Shown here in pieces: positions 43,203 through 51,286 of a stretch of 57,057 nt of DNA (its first letter is position 1; each line of letters begins with the position of its first letter). Origin of the DNA: a virus; the IMG/VR virus record IMGVR_UViG_3300037502_003469, positions 1-57,057 of that record; one strand, written 5' to 3'. Under the pieces are notes generated by a model. The model made no database searches and was not told where the DNA came from. It saw only the letters and a program-made list of their open reading frames with translations. The position numbers and the translations under genes were made by a program.

Positions 43203-43249
43203 TTTCTTTCCTTAATAAAATTTCTCAAGAAAAGAAAATTATTTGTGGA

Positions 43250-43486
43250 TTAAGCAGACATTACTTGATGTGTTAAAGACTTCAAATTTTTTATTGAAGC
43301 AGCATAAGGTTGAGCCTTAACTTTCGCTTCTCCATTAAAATACTGAAGTTTCAAATCATCTAGCAAAGGCTGATATTCAAAGATAAAAAATACTCTGTTT
43401 CCAGTCTTTTCTGTTCTTTTCAAAGTACACCCTGCCGTTTGAAGATAAGCAGCAAAGTATAAATCAGATGTTTTATATTCATTCAT
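43250..43486 (-). CDS. DUF5659-like small protein
   Basis: A 78-residue protein. The pattern YKTSDLYFAAYLQTAGC, a strand NRVFFIFEY, QYFNG and IKNLKSLTHQ resembles the DUF5659 family, small proteins common in phages with unknown function. It is preceded by a strong stem-loop at 43508-43531, so it may be transcribed separately from the upstream gene. Confidence 0.62.
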   Translation of the reverse strand: MNEYKTSDLYFAAYLQTAGCTLKRTEKTGNRVFFIFEYQPLLDDLKLQYFNGEAKVKAQPYAASIKNLKSLTHQVMSA

Positions 43487-43507
43487 TTTTAAATCTCTTT
43501 TAAATTT

Positions 43508-43531
43508 GAGTCGGAGATTATTCTCCGACTC
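43508..43531 (-). terminator. Strong hairpin below the 43544-43822 gene
   Basis: A perfect 10-bp stem, GAGTCGGAGA (43508-43517) with TCTCCGACTC (43522-43531), and a 4-base loop. It lies 12 bases after the stop at 43544. The minus-strand downstream sequence is AU-rich (AAATTTAAAAG) but not a pure U run. Confidence 0.7.
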
Positions 43532-43543
43532 ATTTAATTAAAT

Positions 43544-43822
43544 TTATTCTGGGTCAGAAATTTCAATAAGTCCCATAACAACGAACTTATCAAGAGCACC
43601 GCCAGAAGCGACTGCTAAAAGATACTGAGACGTTTCTTCTACGATAATAGAGTTGCCTGAAGCAAGGTACTGATCTTGACCTGCTTGACCAACCGCTACG
43701 CCTCCACCTAATCCGTTTCTTTTTTCAAGAAAACCAAGATAAATAGGTGATGTAAAAGGACCTACTTGAAATCCTCCGCTCGCAGATGTAACTTCTCCAG
43801 TGTGTGTTAAAACCTTAGCCAT
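43544..43822 (-). CDS. Small glycine-rich virion protein
   Basis: A 92-residue protein from ATG 43822 (MAKVLTHTGEVTSASGG); an upstream in-frame start lies well inside the preceding gene. The sequence is Gly/Ala/Val-rich (NGLGGGVAVGQAGQDQY, SQYLLAVASGGALDKF) and beta-like, similar in texture to the decoration candidates near the capsid gene. Its position, a private hairpin terminator, and small size suggest an abundant virion protein, perhaps a tail-tube or capsid accessory. Not recognised. Confidence 0.62.
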   Translation of the reverse strand: MAKVLTHTGEVTSASGGFQVGPFTSPIYLGFLEKRNGLGGGVAVGQAGQDQYLASGNSIIVEETSQYLLAVASGGALDKFVVMGLIEISDPE

Positions 43823-44132
43823 TTTTTCCCCCTTTAAGGATTTGTTTATTTCTTTGATACCATCCAACAATTTCTTGTATATCTATCAACGCATTTGCAA
43901 TAAATACTAAGTAATCTACATGGTTTATCGACTTAACTTGATTCGCTTTAGCCAAATACATATTAAGACGAGCTAACATCTTTTTAATACTCGGCAATTC
44001 TTGATTCTCTAAAACATCTACTGTTTTTTTCAGTTTTGACATTTCTGACAACAAAGCTTTCGCCAAGGCAGGCTGAACCAAATTTTTTGGTCGCCACTCC
44101 CCTCCTTGAAAATCTTTAAGCAGATCGTCCAT
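43815..44132 (-). CDS. Helical protein at head-neck boundary
   Basis: A 105-residue, mostly helical protein from ATG 44132 with AGGG upstream (an in-frame GTG at 44156 has poorer context). The sequence QPALAKALLSEMSKLKKTVD and a C-terminal helix pair suggest a coiled-coil. It overlaps the next gene by 8 bases. First minus-strand gene after the homing-type island, so a promoter should lie between 44133 and 44274. Function unknown. Confidence 0.62.
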   Translation of the reverse strand: MDDLLKDFQGGEWRPKNLVQPALAKALLSEMSKLKKTVDVLENQELPSIKKMLARLNMYLAKANQVKSINHVDYLVFIANALIDIQEIVGWYQRNKQILKGGKNG

Positions 44133-44209
44133 GATTACCCTATGTAAAAGATTCACTTATTATGAAAAAATAAAGGTTTATTAGATGAATAGTTGCTAAA
44201 ATAATTAAA

Positions 44210-44238
44210 TTGACATGAAAATACCATAATGTTAATAA
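44210..44238 (+). promoter_or_regulatory. Sigma70-like promoter for the plus-strand island
   Basis: TTGACA at 44210-44215 followed after 17 bases by TAATAA at 44233-44238, 37 bases before ATG 44275. A second AT-rich box (TATAAT at about 44250) is nearby. This is the best sigma70-like promoter I see and suggests transcription by host RNA polymerase. Confidence 0.5.
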
Positions 44239-44274
44239 ATTCAATATAATACCAACATTAAAATATAAATTACT

Positions 44275-45099
44275 ATGAAATGCCACCAAAGAATTATTAG
44301 AGAGCAAAGGTTAGAAACTGATTTAGCTAATCTAAATTTTGACTCTAGTAATTTAAAAGCCTCAGACTTTTCTTTGAATCAAGAAATTTTAAATTCAGAA
44401 ATTATAGATTTTATAAAAACTTATGAATGGTTAGGAAATATAGGAACAAAACCTAAATGGGTTTTTACAGCAAGGTATAATAATTTACTCGGCGGAGTGG
44501 TTTTAATAAATGAGCCTAGCTCATATTCAAATGTTTTGGGTAAAGATACCAAAAAATATGAGGCTTTAATTCAGCGAGGTGCTTGTGCTTCGTGGACTCC
44601 TAAAAATCTCGGAAGCAGGTTAATCATGTTCTCGTGTAAAGAAATGGTTAAAATCACACCTAAAAGAGCTTTCGTAGCTTATGCTGATTCTTCCGCCAAT
44701 GAAGTTGGAACAATATACCAAGCTTGCAATTTTGATTATCTAGGGTGTAATTTTGGAACAAAAAACATGCTGATTCACCCTGACTTTAAAAAAGGTGCTC
44801 CATTTTCAAAGCAGTCTCTTTATCGAACATCCACTTTAAAAAAATGGGCGAAAGAGAATAATGTCAAAATAGAACCGAGTTGGATAAAAGAAAACGGTTT
44901 TAAAGACCTTTCTAAAATACCGCAAGATGTAAATAAAGCATGGAAAAATTGGATTAACAATATCGTAAAAGAATCAGAAAAAATACAAATATCACCTAAA
45001 GGAAAATACATTCTTGTTTTAGGCTCTAGTAAAAAAGATTCTTTGAAATTAAACAGCCTTAAAAATTATACACCTTTACCTTACCCTAAAAGATCATGA
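44275..45099 (+). CDS. Mom-like GNAT-type DNA modification candidate
   Basis: A 274-residue protein. Key blocks recall the Mom/GNAT type: KWVFTARYNNLLGGVVLINE, RGACASWTPKNLGSRLIMF and FVAYADSSANEVGTIYQACNF. In phage Mu, Mom modifies adenine in phage DNA to block restriction. Whether this protein modifies DNA is not shown here. It opens a compact plus-strand triple (4-base ATGA overlap with the next gene) with a zinc-ribbon protein and a PD-(D/E)XK nuclease. The context could mean a homing element or a modification/restriction-evasion pair. Confidence 0.65.
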   Translation: MKCHQRIIREQRLETDLANLNFDSSNLKASDFSLNQEILNSEIIDFIKTYEWLGNIGTKPKWVFTARYNNLLGGVVLINEPSSYSNVLGKDTKKYEALIQRGACASWTPKNLGSRLIMFSCKEMVKITPKRAFVAYADSSANEVGTIYQACNFDYLGCNFGTKNMLIHPDFKKGAPFSKQSLYRTSTLKKWAKENNVKIEPSWIKENGFKDLSKIPQDVNKAWKNWINNIVKESEKIQISPKGKYILVLGSSKKDSLKLNSLKNYTPLPYPKRS

Positions 45100-45587
45100 A
45101 AAGAAAAAGTCTAATCGGAGAAAGGTTTGGCTCAATGATCGTGATAGACCAATTAGAAAACGATAAGAAAAACCGTAATTGGCTTGTTATGTGTGACTGT
45201 GGAACTATCTGTGAAAAAAATACGTATTTGTTAAAATATACAAAATCTTGTGGATGTTTAAGAACAAAAGTTTTATCTAGCCGAAGAAAAATTCAAGAGA
45301 ATCAAAAATTTGGTTTTTTAACTACACAAAAAATATCTCGCAGAGGTTATTGGACATGCTTATGTTTTTGCGGAACTGTAGTTGATGTGAGAAGCCAGTA
45401 TCTTATTAAAGGGACCACTAAAAGCTGTGGTTGTATGTCTTCTCAACTTAGAAATGATTCATACTATAAGAATAAGCCCACAAATATAAATATTAAAAAG
45501 CTTAAATACATCCAAGAAAAGTATTACCCGAATTTAACTGTTGAAGAGGTGCTATTAAAGCTTAAAGGAGGTCTTGATGTCTCCTGA
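45096..45587 (+). CDS. Double zinc-ribbon DNA-binding protein
   Basis: A 163-residue protein with two similar modules. Each has a GxRFG/GFL start, a C.CG pair and a SCGC motif: LVMCDCGTICEKN...KSCGCLR, and CLCFCGTVVDVR...KSCGCMS. This arrangement is typical of the small zinc/AP2-type DNA-binding modules in phage homing endonucleases. It overlaps both neighbours, so it is probably cotranslated with the downstream nuclease and could supply DNA recognition. Confidence 0.72.
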   Translation: MKRKSLIGERFGSMIVIDQLENDKKNRNWLVMCDCGTICEKNTYLLKYTKSCGCLRTKVLSSRRKIQENQKFGFLTTQKISRRGYWTCLCFCGTVVDVRSQYLIKGTTKSCGCMSSQLRNDSYYKNKPTNINIKKLKYIQEKYYPNLTVEEVLLKLKGGLDVS

Positions 45588-47409
45588 AGAAACCCAAATC
45601 TTACTTAATTATGCACATGGAAAGATTTCCAAAGAAGAAGCTATGATTGTATTAGGTTACAAGAAAGCAGCCTTTAACTCCCGTATGCGTTCTTTAGGAT
45701 TTAGTTCTGAAAGCCACTACTTTCCTCGAACTTCTTTTAAACCCCTTATTCCAAAAAATGATAAAGAATACTGGGAAAATATTCATGATGATTACAAGTC
45801 AGGTGAAAGCATTGAATCTATTTCTTCTAAACTCGGTATCAAGCCTAATACTATAAAAGACAGATTTAATCTTTTTAACCTAGAGATACGCACGGAATCC
45901 GAAAATAGAAAGTTAGCAATTGAAAAAATGCGATCTACTACAAAGAAATTGTATGGAGTTGAATACGCTCAACAATCAAATGAAATTAAAAAAGCTACTC
46001 AGATAACAGTAAAAGAAAAATATGGTGTCGATAATGTCGCTCAATCCGTAGATTCAAGATTTAAAATTTCTCAAAGTGTTTCTGCTACATCTGAAGAGGC
46101 TCTTGTAAAAAGAAAAGAGACAAACCTATGTCGCTATGGTTTTAATTTTGCTCAACAAGACCCTGAAGTAAAACAGAAAATATTAAACACAAATATTGAA
46201 AGATATGGAACTGCTCACGCAGCATCTTCAACTTCAATTCGTTCAAAAATTAAAAATACCAATAAAGCTCGGTATGGAAGTGAGTCACCTCTTTCAAATC
46301 AAGAAGTTATACAAAAAAGAGTCGCTACCGTTACTGATAAGAAATATGCAGAGGTGTTAAAGACTCTTGATTTTTTTAATTATGTTTTACTCGACGAATA
46401 CAGAGGAATATTTACCAAAGACGGTTTTACTAAAGGTTACAAGCAATACAAAATAAAACATTTAGATTGCGGATTAGAATTTTATGATGACCTTTATTTG
46501 ACTCCAAGGTGTCGAAAATGCTTTCCTCTTGTAGGTAATAAAAGAGGACAACTTGAAATAGTATTAGCTTCATATATTGAGTCAATTGGATTCAATGTTA
46601 AGTGTAATACTAAAGACGTTATTAAAAACCCATCAACAGGTAAATGGTTTGAGATAGATATTTATATTGAAGATAAAAAATTAGCTTTTGAAATTGATAG
46701 CCTATACCACCACAGCACCCACTCTTTACAATGGGGTAAGCCTGTTGAAAAAAACTACCACTTAAATAAAACACAAGCCGCAACCAAGGAAGGGATAAGG
46801 TTAATTCATCTTTGGGAAGACTGGAGTCTTTTAAAAATACAATCAGTTATTAAATCAGAGTTAGGAATATTAGATAAGAAAAACGCTAGGTCATTAAAGA
46901 TAAAAGAAACGGACTGTTCTAAGTTTTTTGATGAAACACATGTTTATGGTAAAGCTCAAGCAATAGCTCAATTTGCCTTAGTGAATGAAAAAGATGAAAT
47001 ACAATGTGCAATGAGTTTTCGTAATCATCCAGAAGGATTAGAGATAAGTAGGTTCTCTTCTCAATTAGGAACATCGGTTAGAGGCGGTTTTTCAAGGCTT
47101 TTAAAACACGCTATGAAGACTCTTAAATGGCATACAATAATTTCATACTGCGATAGAGACTTATCTCCTGTAGCAGAAAACACAGTGTATTTTAAAAACG
47201 GGTTTGAGTTAGTAGAAGATACAGGACCGAGATTATTCTACACAAATTTTCGCAGACGTTGGTCAAGAGAAGCATTTCAAAAACATAAAATTAAATCATT
47301 TTTTCCAGAATCATTTAATAGCAATTTAACCGCAGATCAAATTCTATCGTCTAAAGGAATTTATTCAATATGGAATTCTGGAAATTGGAAATTTAAAATC
47401 ACAAAATAA
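45577..47409 (+). CDS. Homing-type endonuclease, PD-(D/E)XK core with C-terminal GNAT-like domain
   Basis: I use ATG 45577, placed right after AAAGGAGG; a TTG at 45574 is less likely. Residues 1-110 contain helix-turn-helix-like parts. Residues about 110-270 hold five repeats with a YG motif (LYGVEYAQQS, KYGVDNVAQS, RYGFNFAQQD, RYGTAHAASS, RYGSESPLSN) seen in phage homing nucleases. The nuclease core follows: FEIDIYIEDKKLAFEIDSLY, then YHLNKTQAATKEGIRLIHLW (PD-(D/E)XK, Vsr-like). The C-terminal part (FALVNEKDEIQCAMSFRNH, ISYCDRDLSPVAENTVYFKN) looks related to the Mom/GNAT-like protein two genes back. It likely cleaves a capsid-neck target to spread. Confidence 0.8.
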   Translation: MSPEETQILLNYAHGKISKEEAMIVLGYKKAAFNSRMRSLGFSSESHYFPRTSFKPLIPKNDKEYWENIHDDYKSGESIESISSKLGIKPNTIKDRFNLFNLEIRTESENRKLAIEKMRSTTKKLYGVEYAQQSNEIKKATQITVKEKYGVDNVAQSVDSRFKISQSVSATSEEALVKRKETNLCRYGFNFAQQDPEVKQKILNTNIERYGTAHAASSTSIRSKIKNTNKARYGSESPLSNQEVIQKRVATVTDKKYAEVLKTLDFFNYVLLDEYRGIFTKDGFTKGYKQYKIKHLDCGLEFYDDLYLTPRCRKCFPLVGNKRGQLEIVLASYIESIGFNVKCNTKDVIKNPSTGKWFEIDIYIEDKKLAFEIDSLYHHSTHSLQWGKPVEKNYHLNKTQAATKEGIRLIHLWEDWSLLKIQSVIKSELGILDKKNARSLKIKETDCSKFFDETHVYGKAQAIAQFALVNEKDEIQCAMSFRNHPEGLEISRFSSQLGTSVRGGFSRLLKHAMKTLKWHTIISYCDRDLSPVAENTVYFKNGFELVEDTGPRLFYTNFRRRWSREAFQKHKIKSFFPESFNSNLTADQILSSKGIYSIWNSGNWKFKITK

Positions 47410-47413
47410 AAAA

Positions 47414-47433
47414 GGCGACCATTTCTGATCGCC
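47414..47433 (-). terminator. Rho-independent terminator of the major capsid gene
   Basis: GGCGA (47414-47418) pairs with TCGCC (47429-47433). On the minus strand it is followed directly by TTTTTTATTTT. It lies 25 bases after the capsid stop and 4 bases after the convergent nuclease stop, so it may serve both directions weakly. Confidence 0.8.
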
Positions 47434-47458
47434 CTTCACTAGATTCACAAAAAATTGA

Positions 47459-48328
47459 TTATCGAGTAAGAACAAGTCTTGAAAGACCGGCAGGGTTATG
47501 AGCACCAATTCCGATATTTTCAAAGATTGAGAAACCGATAGTTCTTGCTTTCGGATCATCCGCAGAAAGAACAGTAAGTTCAGTTCTTACAGGAATACGT
47601 CCAAACATTTCTGCTTCACAGCAAGTATAAACGTAGTTTACTGGAACACGACGAGAAACAAGAATTTGAGCACCCCAAAGGTATGCAAGAAGACCTGTTT
47701 TAAGTAATGTTTGCTGAGTTTCGATGTCGAGAACGTCGCGACCCCATTTACGAATATCTGTATAGTCTTTAGCGTTTGCGAAAATTTTAGCAACACGAAG
47801 ATCGTGACGCTCAACGTCTGCAAAAGAGTCAGCCATAACAGAAGCAGTTAGAGGAGCTACAACTGGAATATCAGGGTTAGTGATACCATCGTCAGTAGCC
47901 GCACCTGCGATTGCGTTCATGATTTCAAATACACGACCATCTTCTTCAGCTTGAATTTCAGCTTTAGCAAGGTCTTGAGCACGTTCGATTAGATCGAAGC
48001 GACGCTCCTTGATCTGCGTCAGAGGAATTTCTGGGTTAGAAGCAATCTCGAAAAGAGGGAAAATAACACGCTTAGGCTTTTGGATAGCAAGAATGTTTTC
48101 ACCTTCTTCACCGATAATATAGGCAGTAGCCTTTGGGTCTTTATCGTAGATTGGTAGTGCTCCATCTGGTAATGCTTCAACTAGGAATGTTTTACGTCCA
48201 ATTGAAGTGTAATCACGACGGAAACGAAGTGGTTGCACCATAGAGGCTGCTAATTTAGCTCTACCTGCTGCGGTTTTAATCAGTTCGCTGATTACTTTTT
48301 GTTTTGTTGCGTTATCTGCTGGTTTCAT
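47459..48328 (-). CDS. Major capsid protein (HK97-fold type)
   Basis: A 289-residue protein. The start (residues 16-45, with AAGRAKLAASMVQPLRF) and the block GRKTFLVEALPDGALPIYDK match a large family of phage major capsid proteins with the HK97 fold. Other segments: PLFEIASNPEIPLTQIKERR, WGRDVLDIETQQTLL and the C-terminal RTIGFSIFENIGIGAHNPAG. It is flanked by scaffold/decoration genes upstream and a strong terminator downstream. A 5' hairpin and clear GGAG ribosome site agree with high expression. The short N-terminus may be trimmed by the prohead protease; no cut site is certain. Confidence 0.82.
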   Translation of the reverse strand: MKPADNATKQKVISELIKTAAGRAKLAASMVQPLRFRRDYTSIGRKTFLVEALPDGALPIYDKDPKATAYIIGEEGENILAIQKPKRVIFPLFEIASNPEIPLTQIKERRFDLIERAQDLAKAEIQAEEDGRVFEIMNAIAGAATDDGITNPDIPVVAPLTASVMADSFADVERHDLRVAKIFANAKDYTDIRKWGRDVLDIETQQTLLKTGLLAYLWGAQILVSRRVPVNYVYTCCEAEMFGRIPVRTELTVLSADDPKARTIGFSIFENIGIGAHNPAGLSRLVLTR

Positions 48329-48357
48329 TGTTAAAAACTCCTTTTTCAGTACCTTTC

Positions 48358-48374
48358 GTGGAATTTTCGTCCAC
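48358..48374 (-). promoter_or_regulatory. Hairpin in the leader of the major capsid gene
   Basis: GTGGA (48358-48362) and TCCAC (48370-48374) form a 5-bp hairpin about 30 bases upstream of the capsid ATG, before a GGAG site. It might stabilise the mRNA; the short stem makes this uncertain. Confidence 0.35.
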
Positions 48375-48402
48375 TAGCACCTACTTAATAATTGTTAAAA
48401 AA

Positions 48403-48852
48403 TTAAAGTCTCATTTGTACGATTGCTAAATCGCCATCTTTACCAATAAGTAGCCCTACAACTGGTGCTGTAGAAACTCCCTTAACTTTTAACTTACCGC
48501 CTGCACCACAAACAAGCTCAGAGCCGATTGCAGCAGCACTTAAAGATACGAATTGGTCAGTTTTAAAAACTGCACCTGCACCTGCGATAAGTGATACAGT
48601 TACTCCACCGCCAGCGGAACCAACTGCTCCGTTTACCTGCGAATCAAGTAATCCTGTAGATTGATAAGATGGGACGTATCCCTGTACTTGGAAAATACCT
48701 ACTGGGGCAGCTTCATTGTCTGCACCAATAACTAATTCTCCTGACGTGTTCACAGCCGCCACTTTCCCTGCTTCGATAAGAGTCTTATCTACCGCTGAGT
48801 TAAGTTTTAGAACTGTGGGACGCTTTACTGCGTGTAAAAGTTCAAAAGCCAT
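48403..48852 (-). CDS. Capsid decoration-type protein
   Basis: A 149-residue Gly/Ala/Val-rich protein (MAFELLHAVKRPTVLKLNSA). It has alternating short beta strands and glycine turns (AVGSAGGGVTVSLIAGAGAV, SELVCGAGGKLKVKGVSTAP), like head decoration or capsid fibre-binding proteins placed next to the capsid gene. Position between the capsid gene and a second similar protein supports a role as surface decoration protein. The exact family is not recognised. Confidence 0.62.
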   Translation of the reverse strand: MAFELLHAVKRPTVLKLNSAVDKTLIEAGKVAAVNTSGELVIGADNEAAPVGIFQVQGYVPSYQSTGLLDSQVNGAVGSAGGGVTVSLIAGAGAVFKTDQFVSLSAAAIGSELVCGAGGKLKVKGVSTAPVVGLLIGKDGDLAIVQMRL

Positions 48853-48907
48853 TGTTAAATCCTCCTAGACTGTAATTAAAAATTTATTAGTCTGTTATTG
48901 TTAAAAA

Positions 48908-49438
48908 TTAAATACGTAATTCAAATTTCATAATCATGTTGGAACCCGTTGGAGCACTTGTTACAATTCCAATTAGTGTTGCACCATTTGGAACTGTCCC
49001 TCCTGCTAATCCAGCAGCGGTCGTCAACAATCCATTTTGCGAGCTATAAAGTTTATCCCCTACTTGTGGTAAAGATATTGGATTACCACTCACATCACAG
49101 GTTTCAAAAATATCCACTTCGTAAACACCCATACCACTTACATAAGGACAAATTCCTGAAGCGGCGGCTGGTGAGTTTTCAAAAGGATTTCCCGCAGCGT
49201 TGTTCATAAAAATTCCAACGACAGCATCGTTGGAGGCGGCAGCACCCGCAGGTCCGATAATATCTGACCCAACCGCTGCCGCCACAGAACCGCCTAGAAC
49301 TCCTGCAATGTCTCTGTAAGGGAGAAGAGTAGTGTTGTTGGCAAGTTGTAAATTTCCACTTGAATTACTTTTCGTAAAAGCAGAGTTATTCAACTTTCCT
49401 AAACTTACTCTATGACCGACGTACAATAATGTTAGCAT
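48908..49438 (-). CDS. Second decoration-type or capsid structural protein
   Basis: A 176-residue protein of similar texture: Gly/Ala-rich with small strands (GGSVAAAVGSDIIGPAGAAA, VYEVDIFETCDVSGNPISLP, NGATLIGIVTSAPTGSNMIM). It lies directly upstream of the first decoration-like gene and just after the scaffold-like gene. Probably a virion head protein; no defined family recognised. Confidence 0.6.
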   Translation of the reverse strand: MLTLLYVGHRVSLGKLNNSAFTKSNSSGNLQLANNTTLLPYRDIAGVLGGSVAAAVGSDIIGPAGAAASNDAVVGIFMNNAAGNPFENSPAAASGICPYVSGMGVYEVDIFETCDVSGNPISLPQVGDKLYSSQNGLLTTAAGLAGGTVPNGATLIGIVTSAPTGSNMIMKFELRI

Positions 49439-49463
49439 CTGCTATCTCCCTTTATCAGATCAA

Positions 49464-50732
49464 TTACTTAAATAGGTGAGAAACATCTGGTGGACAATCC
49501 CACAGGTTAGATAAATCTTCAGCACTATTTACAGAGCTAATTTTTAATCCACCTTTCAGAGTTTTAGCACCTTTTTTAGGAGCCTTTGAAGCTGTTTTAG
49601 AAGCTTGTTTTTCTTCTTTATCTTCTTGAGCTTCCCCACCGAAAGCGTCTTCATAAGCTTCTTTAGCATCTTTCATATCAGGAGACATGAAAAGGTCTTC
49701 AAGAGCTTCGTCTTTTTCAGACGGAATCATGTCAACTTCTTCCATAGAAAGTTCTTCTTCGTCTTCCATAGCTTCTTCTTCAGATTCTACTTCTTCTTCC
49801 ATAGCCTCTTCTTCAGATTCTACTTCGTCTTCCATAGCTTCTTCAGGCTGAACTTCTTCAAGGGCTTCTTCTTTATCGTCAACTTCAGCCATAAGCTTTT
49901 TAGCAGCCGCTAAGTGACGAAGGGCAGCTTCTTTCTTCTCTTCAAGGCTCATTTCTTCGTGAGCTTCTTCAGACAATTCAGCTTCCTCTGCACCTTCTTC
50001 ATGAAGTTGTTTCATTTTTTCAGCATTTTCTTTAAGTGCTGGCGGAAGCTCTCCTGCAAGAATTTTTTTAGCTTTAGCAAGGATTTGCTTTGCTTCTTCT
50101 TTTTTAGCTTCAGCTTCTTCTTCTGCACCGATTTCTTCTTCATACTCAGCGGCAGCTACAAGAGCCGATGCTTTTTTAACAAGAACAGAGGCAGCTTTTT
50201 CAGCTTGATTCATTTCTTCTTCGTCTTCACAAGCTTCTTCTTCAAGAGCTTCTTCTTTTTCGCCTTCTTCTGCTTCAGCAATTAAAGAGCGAACTTTAGC
50301 GAGAAGAGAACGAGCTTCTTTCATTACTTCTTCTTGATCTTCTTCTTGAGCTTCGTCTTCTTTTACTTCTTCCATCTCAGCAATACGTTTAAGTGTTGCT
50401 TCGATAGAGCGATCAGAAAGTTCCATAAGGTCAAATCCTTGAGCCTCAAGAGTTTCTTCTGAAGCTGTAGGGAAAAGAGCGGAAGCAATGTGAACGCATT
50501 TTAGTGCTTTTTCACGAAGTTCACGAGCAACTTTAACAGAAGCTTTAACAGAAGATTCAGCAGCGTGGTTAGTTTCTTCACGCTTATCATCTTCCCAATG
50601 TTTTTTATCGTAAGTAGTCTCAGCCCATGAATCAGGGTCCCCGTTTGTATATTTTTCAACAGGTGGATTCTCTTTTTCACGTCCTAGTGTGAAAGGGTCT
50701 GCTTTCTTTAATCTTGTAAGTCTGTTTCTCAT
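49464..50732 (-). CDS. Acidic scaffold-like protein
   Basis: A 422-residue, strongly acidic protein. It contains four amphipathic helical repeats (LLAKVRSLIAEAEE, LVKKASALVAAAEYEE, ILAKAKKILAGE, HLAAAKKLMAEVDD) and a tandem 11-residue repeat at about 49750-49850 (EEAMEDEVES, EEEAMEEEVES, EEEAMEDEEEL). The Lys-rich C-terminus (TASKAPKKGAKTLKGG) may bind the capsid interior. Composition and place between capsid genes and prohead protease fit a scaffolding or internal head protein that the protease digests. Scaffolds are hard to recognise by sequence, so this is inferred. Confidence 0.68.
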   Translation of the reverse strand: MRNRLTRLKKADPFTLGREKENPPVEKYTNGDPDSWAETTYDKKHWEDDKREETNHAAESSVKASVKVARELREKALKCVHIASALFPTASEETLEAQGFDLMELSDRSIEATLKRIAEMEEVKEDEAQEEDQEEVMKEARSLLAKVRSLIAEAEEGEKEEALEEEACEDEEEMNQAEKAASVLVKKASALVAAAEYEEEIGAEEEAEAKKEEAKQILAKAKKILAGELPPALKENAEKMKQLHEEGAEEAELSEEAHEEMSLEEKKEAALRHLAAAKKLMAEVDDKEEALEEVQPEEAMEDEVESEEEAMEEEVESEEEAMEDEEELSMEEVDMIPSEKDEALEDLFMSPDMKDAKEAYEDAFGGEAQEDKEEKQASKTASKAPKKGAKTLKGGLKISSVNSAEDLSNLWDCPPDVSHLFK

Positions 50733-50768
50733 TTTGTTTCCTCCAAAGAGATTAATTTAAAAATTTAT

Positions 50769-51047
50769 TTATACTTTATTCTTAATTTTTTTCTTAGTTT
50801 GTTGCTTAGAAGCTTTCTTTGCAGCAACAGCCTCTTTTATTATTGTAGCAATATGCTCTCTGCTTTCATCGTCAACGTCTAAATTTTCTACTAAAATATC
50901 AGTTGATGCTAAACTTCCCATAATATTTGAAGCAATTCTTCTAAGTTTTATACCTGTAGAAAAATCATTAGAATCAAGAAAATCGTCAGCTATTTCTTCT
51001 ATACTCCCAACCAATCTTTTTAAGTAGTCACTATTGAGTTTTTTCAA
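50769..51047 (-). CDS. Small head-region protein with helical leader
   Basis: A 92-residue protein starting at TTG 51047 with AAGGA upstream. The N-terminal helix (KKLNSDYLKRLVGSIEEIAD) resembles leader sequences of other small proteins here; the C-terminus is Lys-rich (AVAAKKASKQQTKKKIKNKV). It could be an internal head protein. No family recognised. Confidence 0.6.
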   Translation of the reverse strand: MKKLNSDYLKRLVGSIEEIADDFLDSNDFSTGIKLRRIASNIMGSLASTDILVENLDVDDESREHIATIIKEAVAAKKASKQQTKKKIKNKV

Positions 51048-51055
51048 GATATTCC

Positions 51056-51286
51056 TTATAGCCTTCTATGATGAATTTTCTTCCTTCTATTTTTCAAAAA
51101 AGTCTTAAACTTTTTCCTATAGTGCTTCATTCTACGTTTTATCTCAGATTTATTTCTGCGATAATACTTTCGGCTTTTAGTTTTTCTAGGACCACGTAAT
51201 TTACGCTGTCTTTTAAATCTAGGTTTATACGCTATCCGCTCTAAACGGACTTCTAATTCAGCGATTATCGTCCTTAAATTTTTCAC
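51056..51286 (-). CDS. Protamine-like basic protein with capsid-targeting-like leader
   Basis: A 76-residue protein starting at GTG 51286. The first ~18 residues (KNLRTIIAELEVRLERIA) are a helical leader like those of other small proteins here. The remainder is almost pure Arg/Lys/aromatic (KPRFKRQRKLRGPRKTKS, RRNKSEIKRRMKHYRKK), a composition expected of a DNA-condensing protein. It overlaps the C-terminus of the prohead protease gene by 29 bases and precedes the scaffold-like gene. The best guess is an internal head protein packed with DNA and trimmed by the protease; not proven. Confidence 0.65.
   Translation of the reverse strand: MKNLRTIIAELEVRLERIAYKPRFKRQRKLRGPRKTKSRKYYRRNKSEIKRRMKHYRKKFKTFLKNRRKKIHHRRL

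Noticed and set aside
49605-50285. Plus-strand Phe-rich frames opposite the acidic scaffold-like gene
   Set aside because: Antisense of Glu codons (GAA to TTC) produces Phe-rich frames; no ribosome site.
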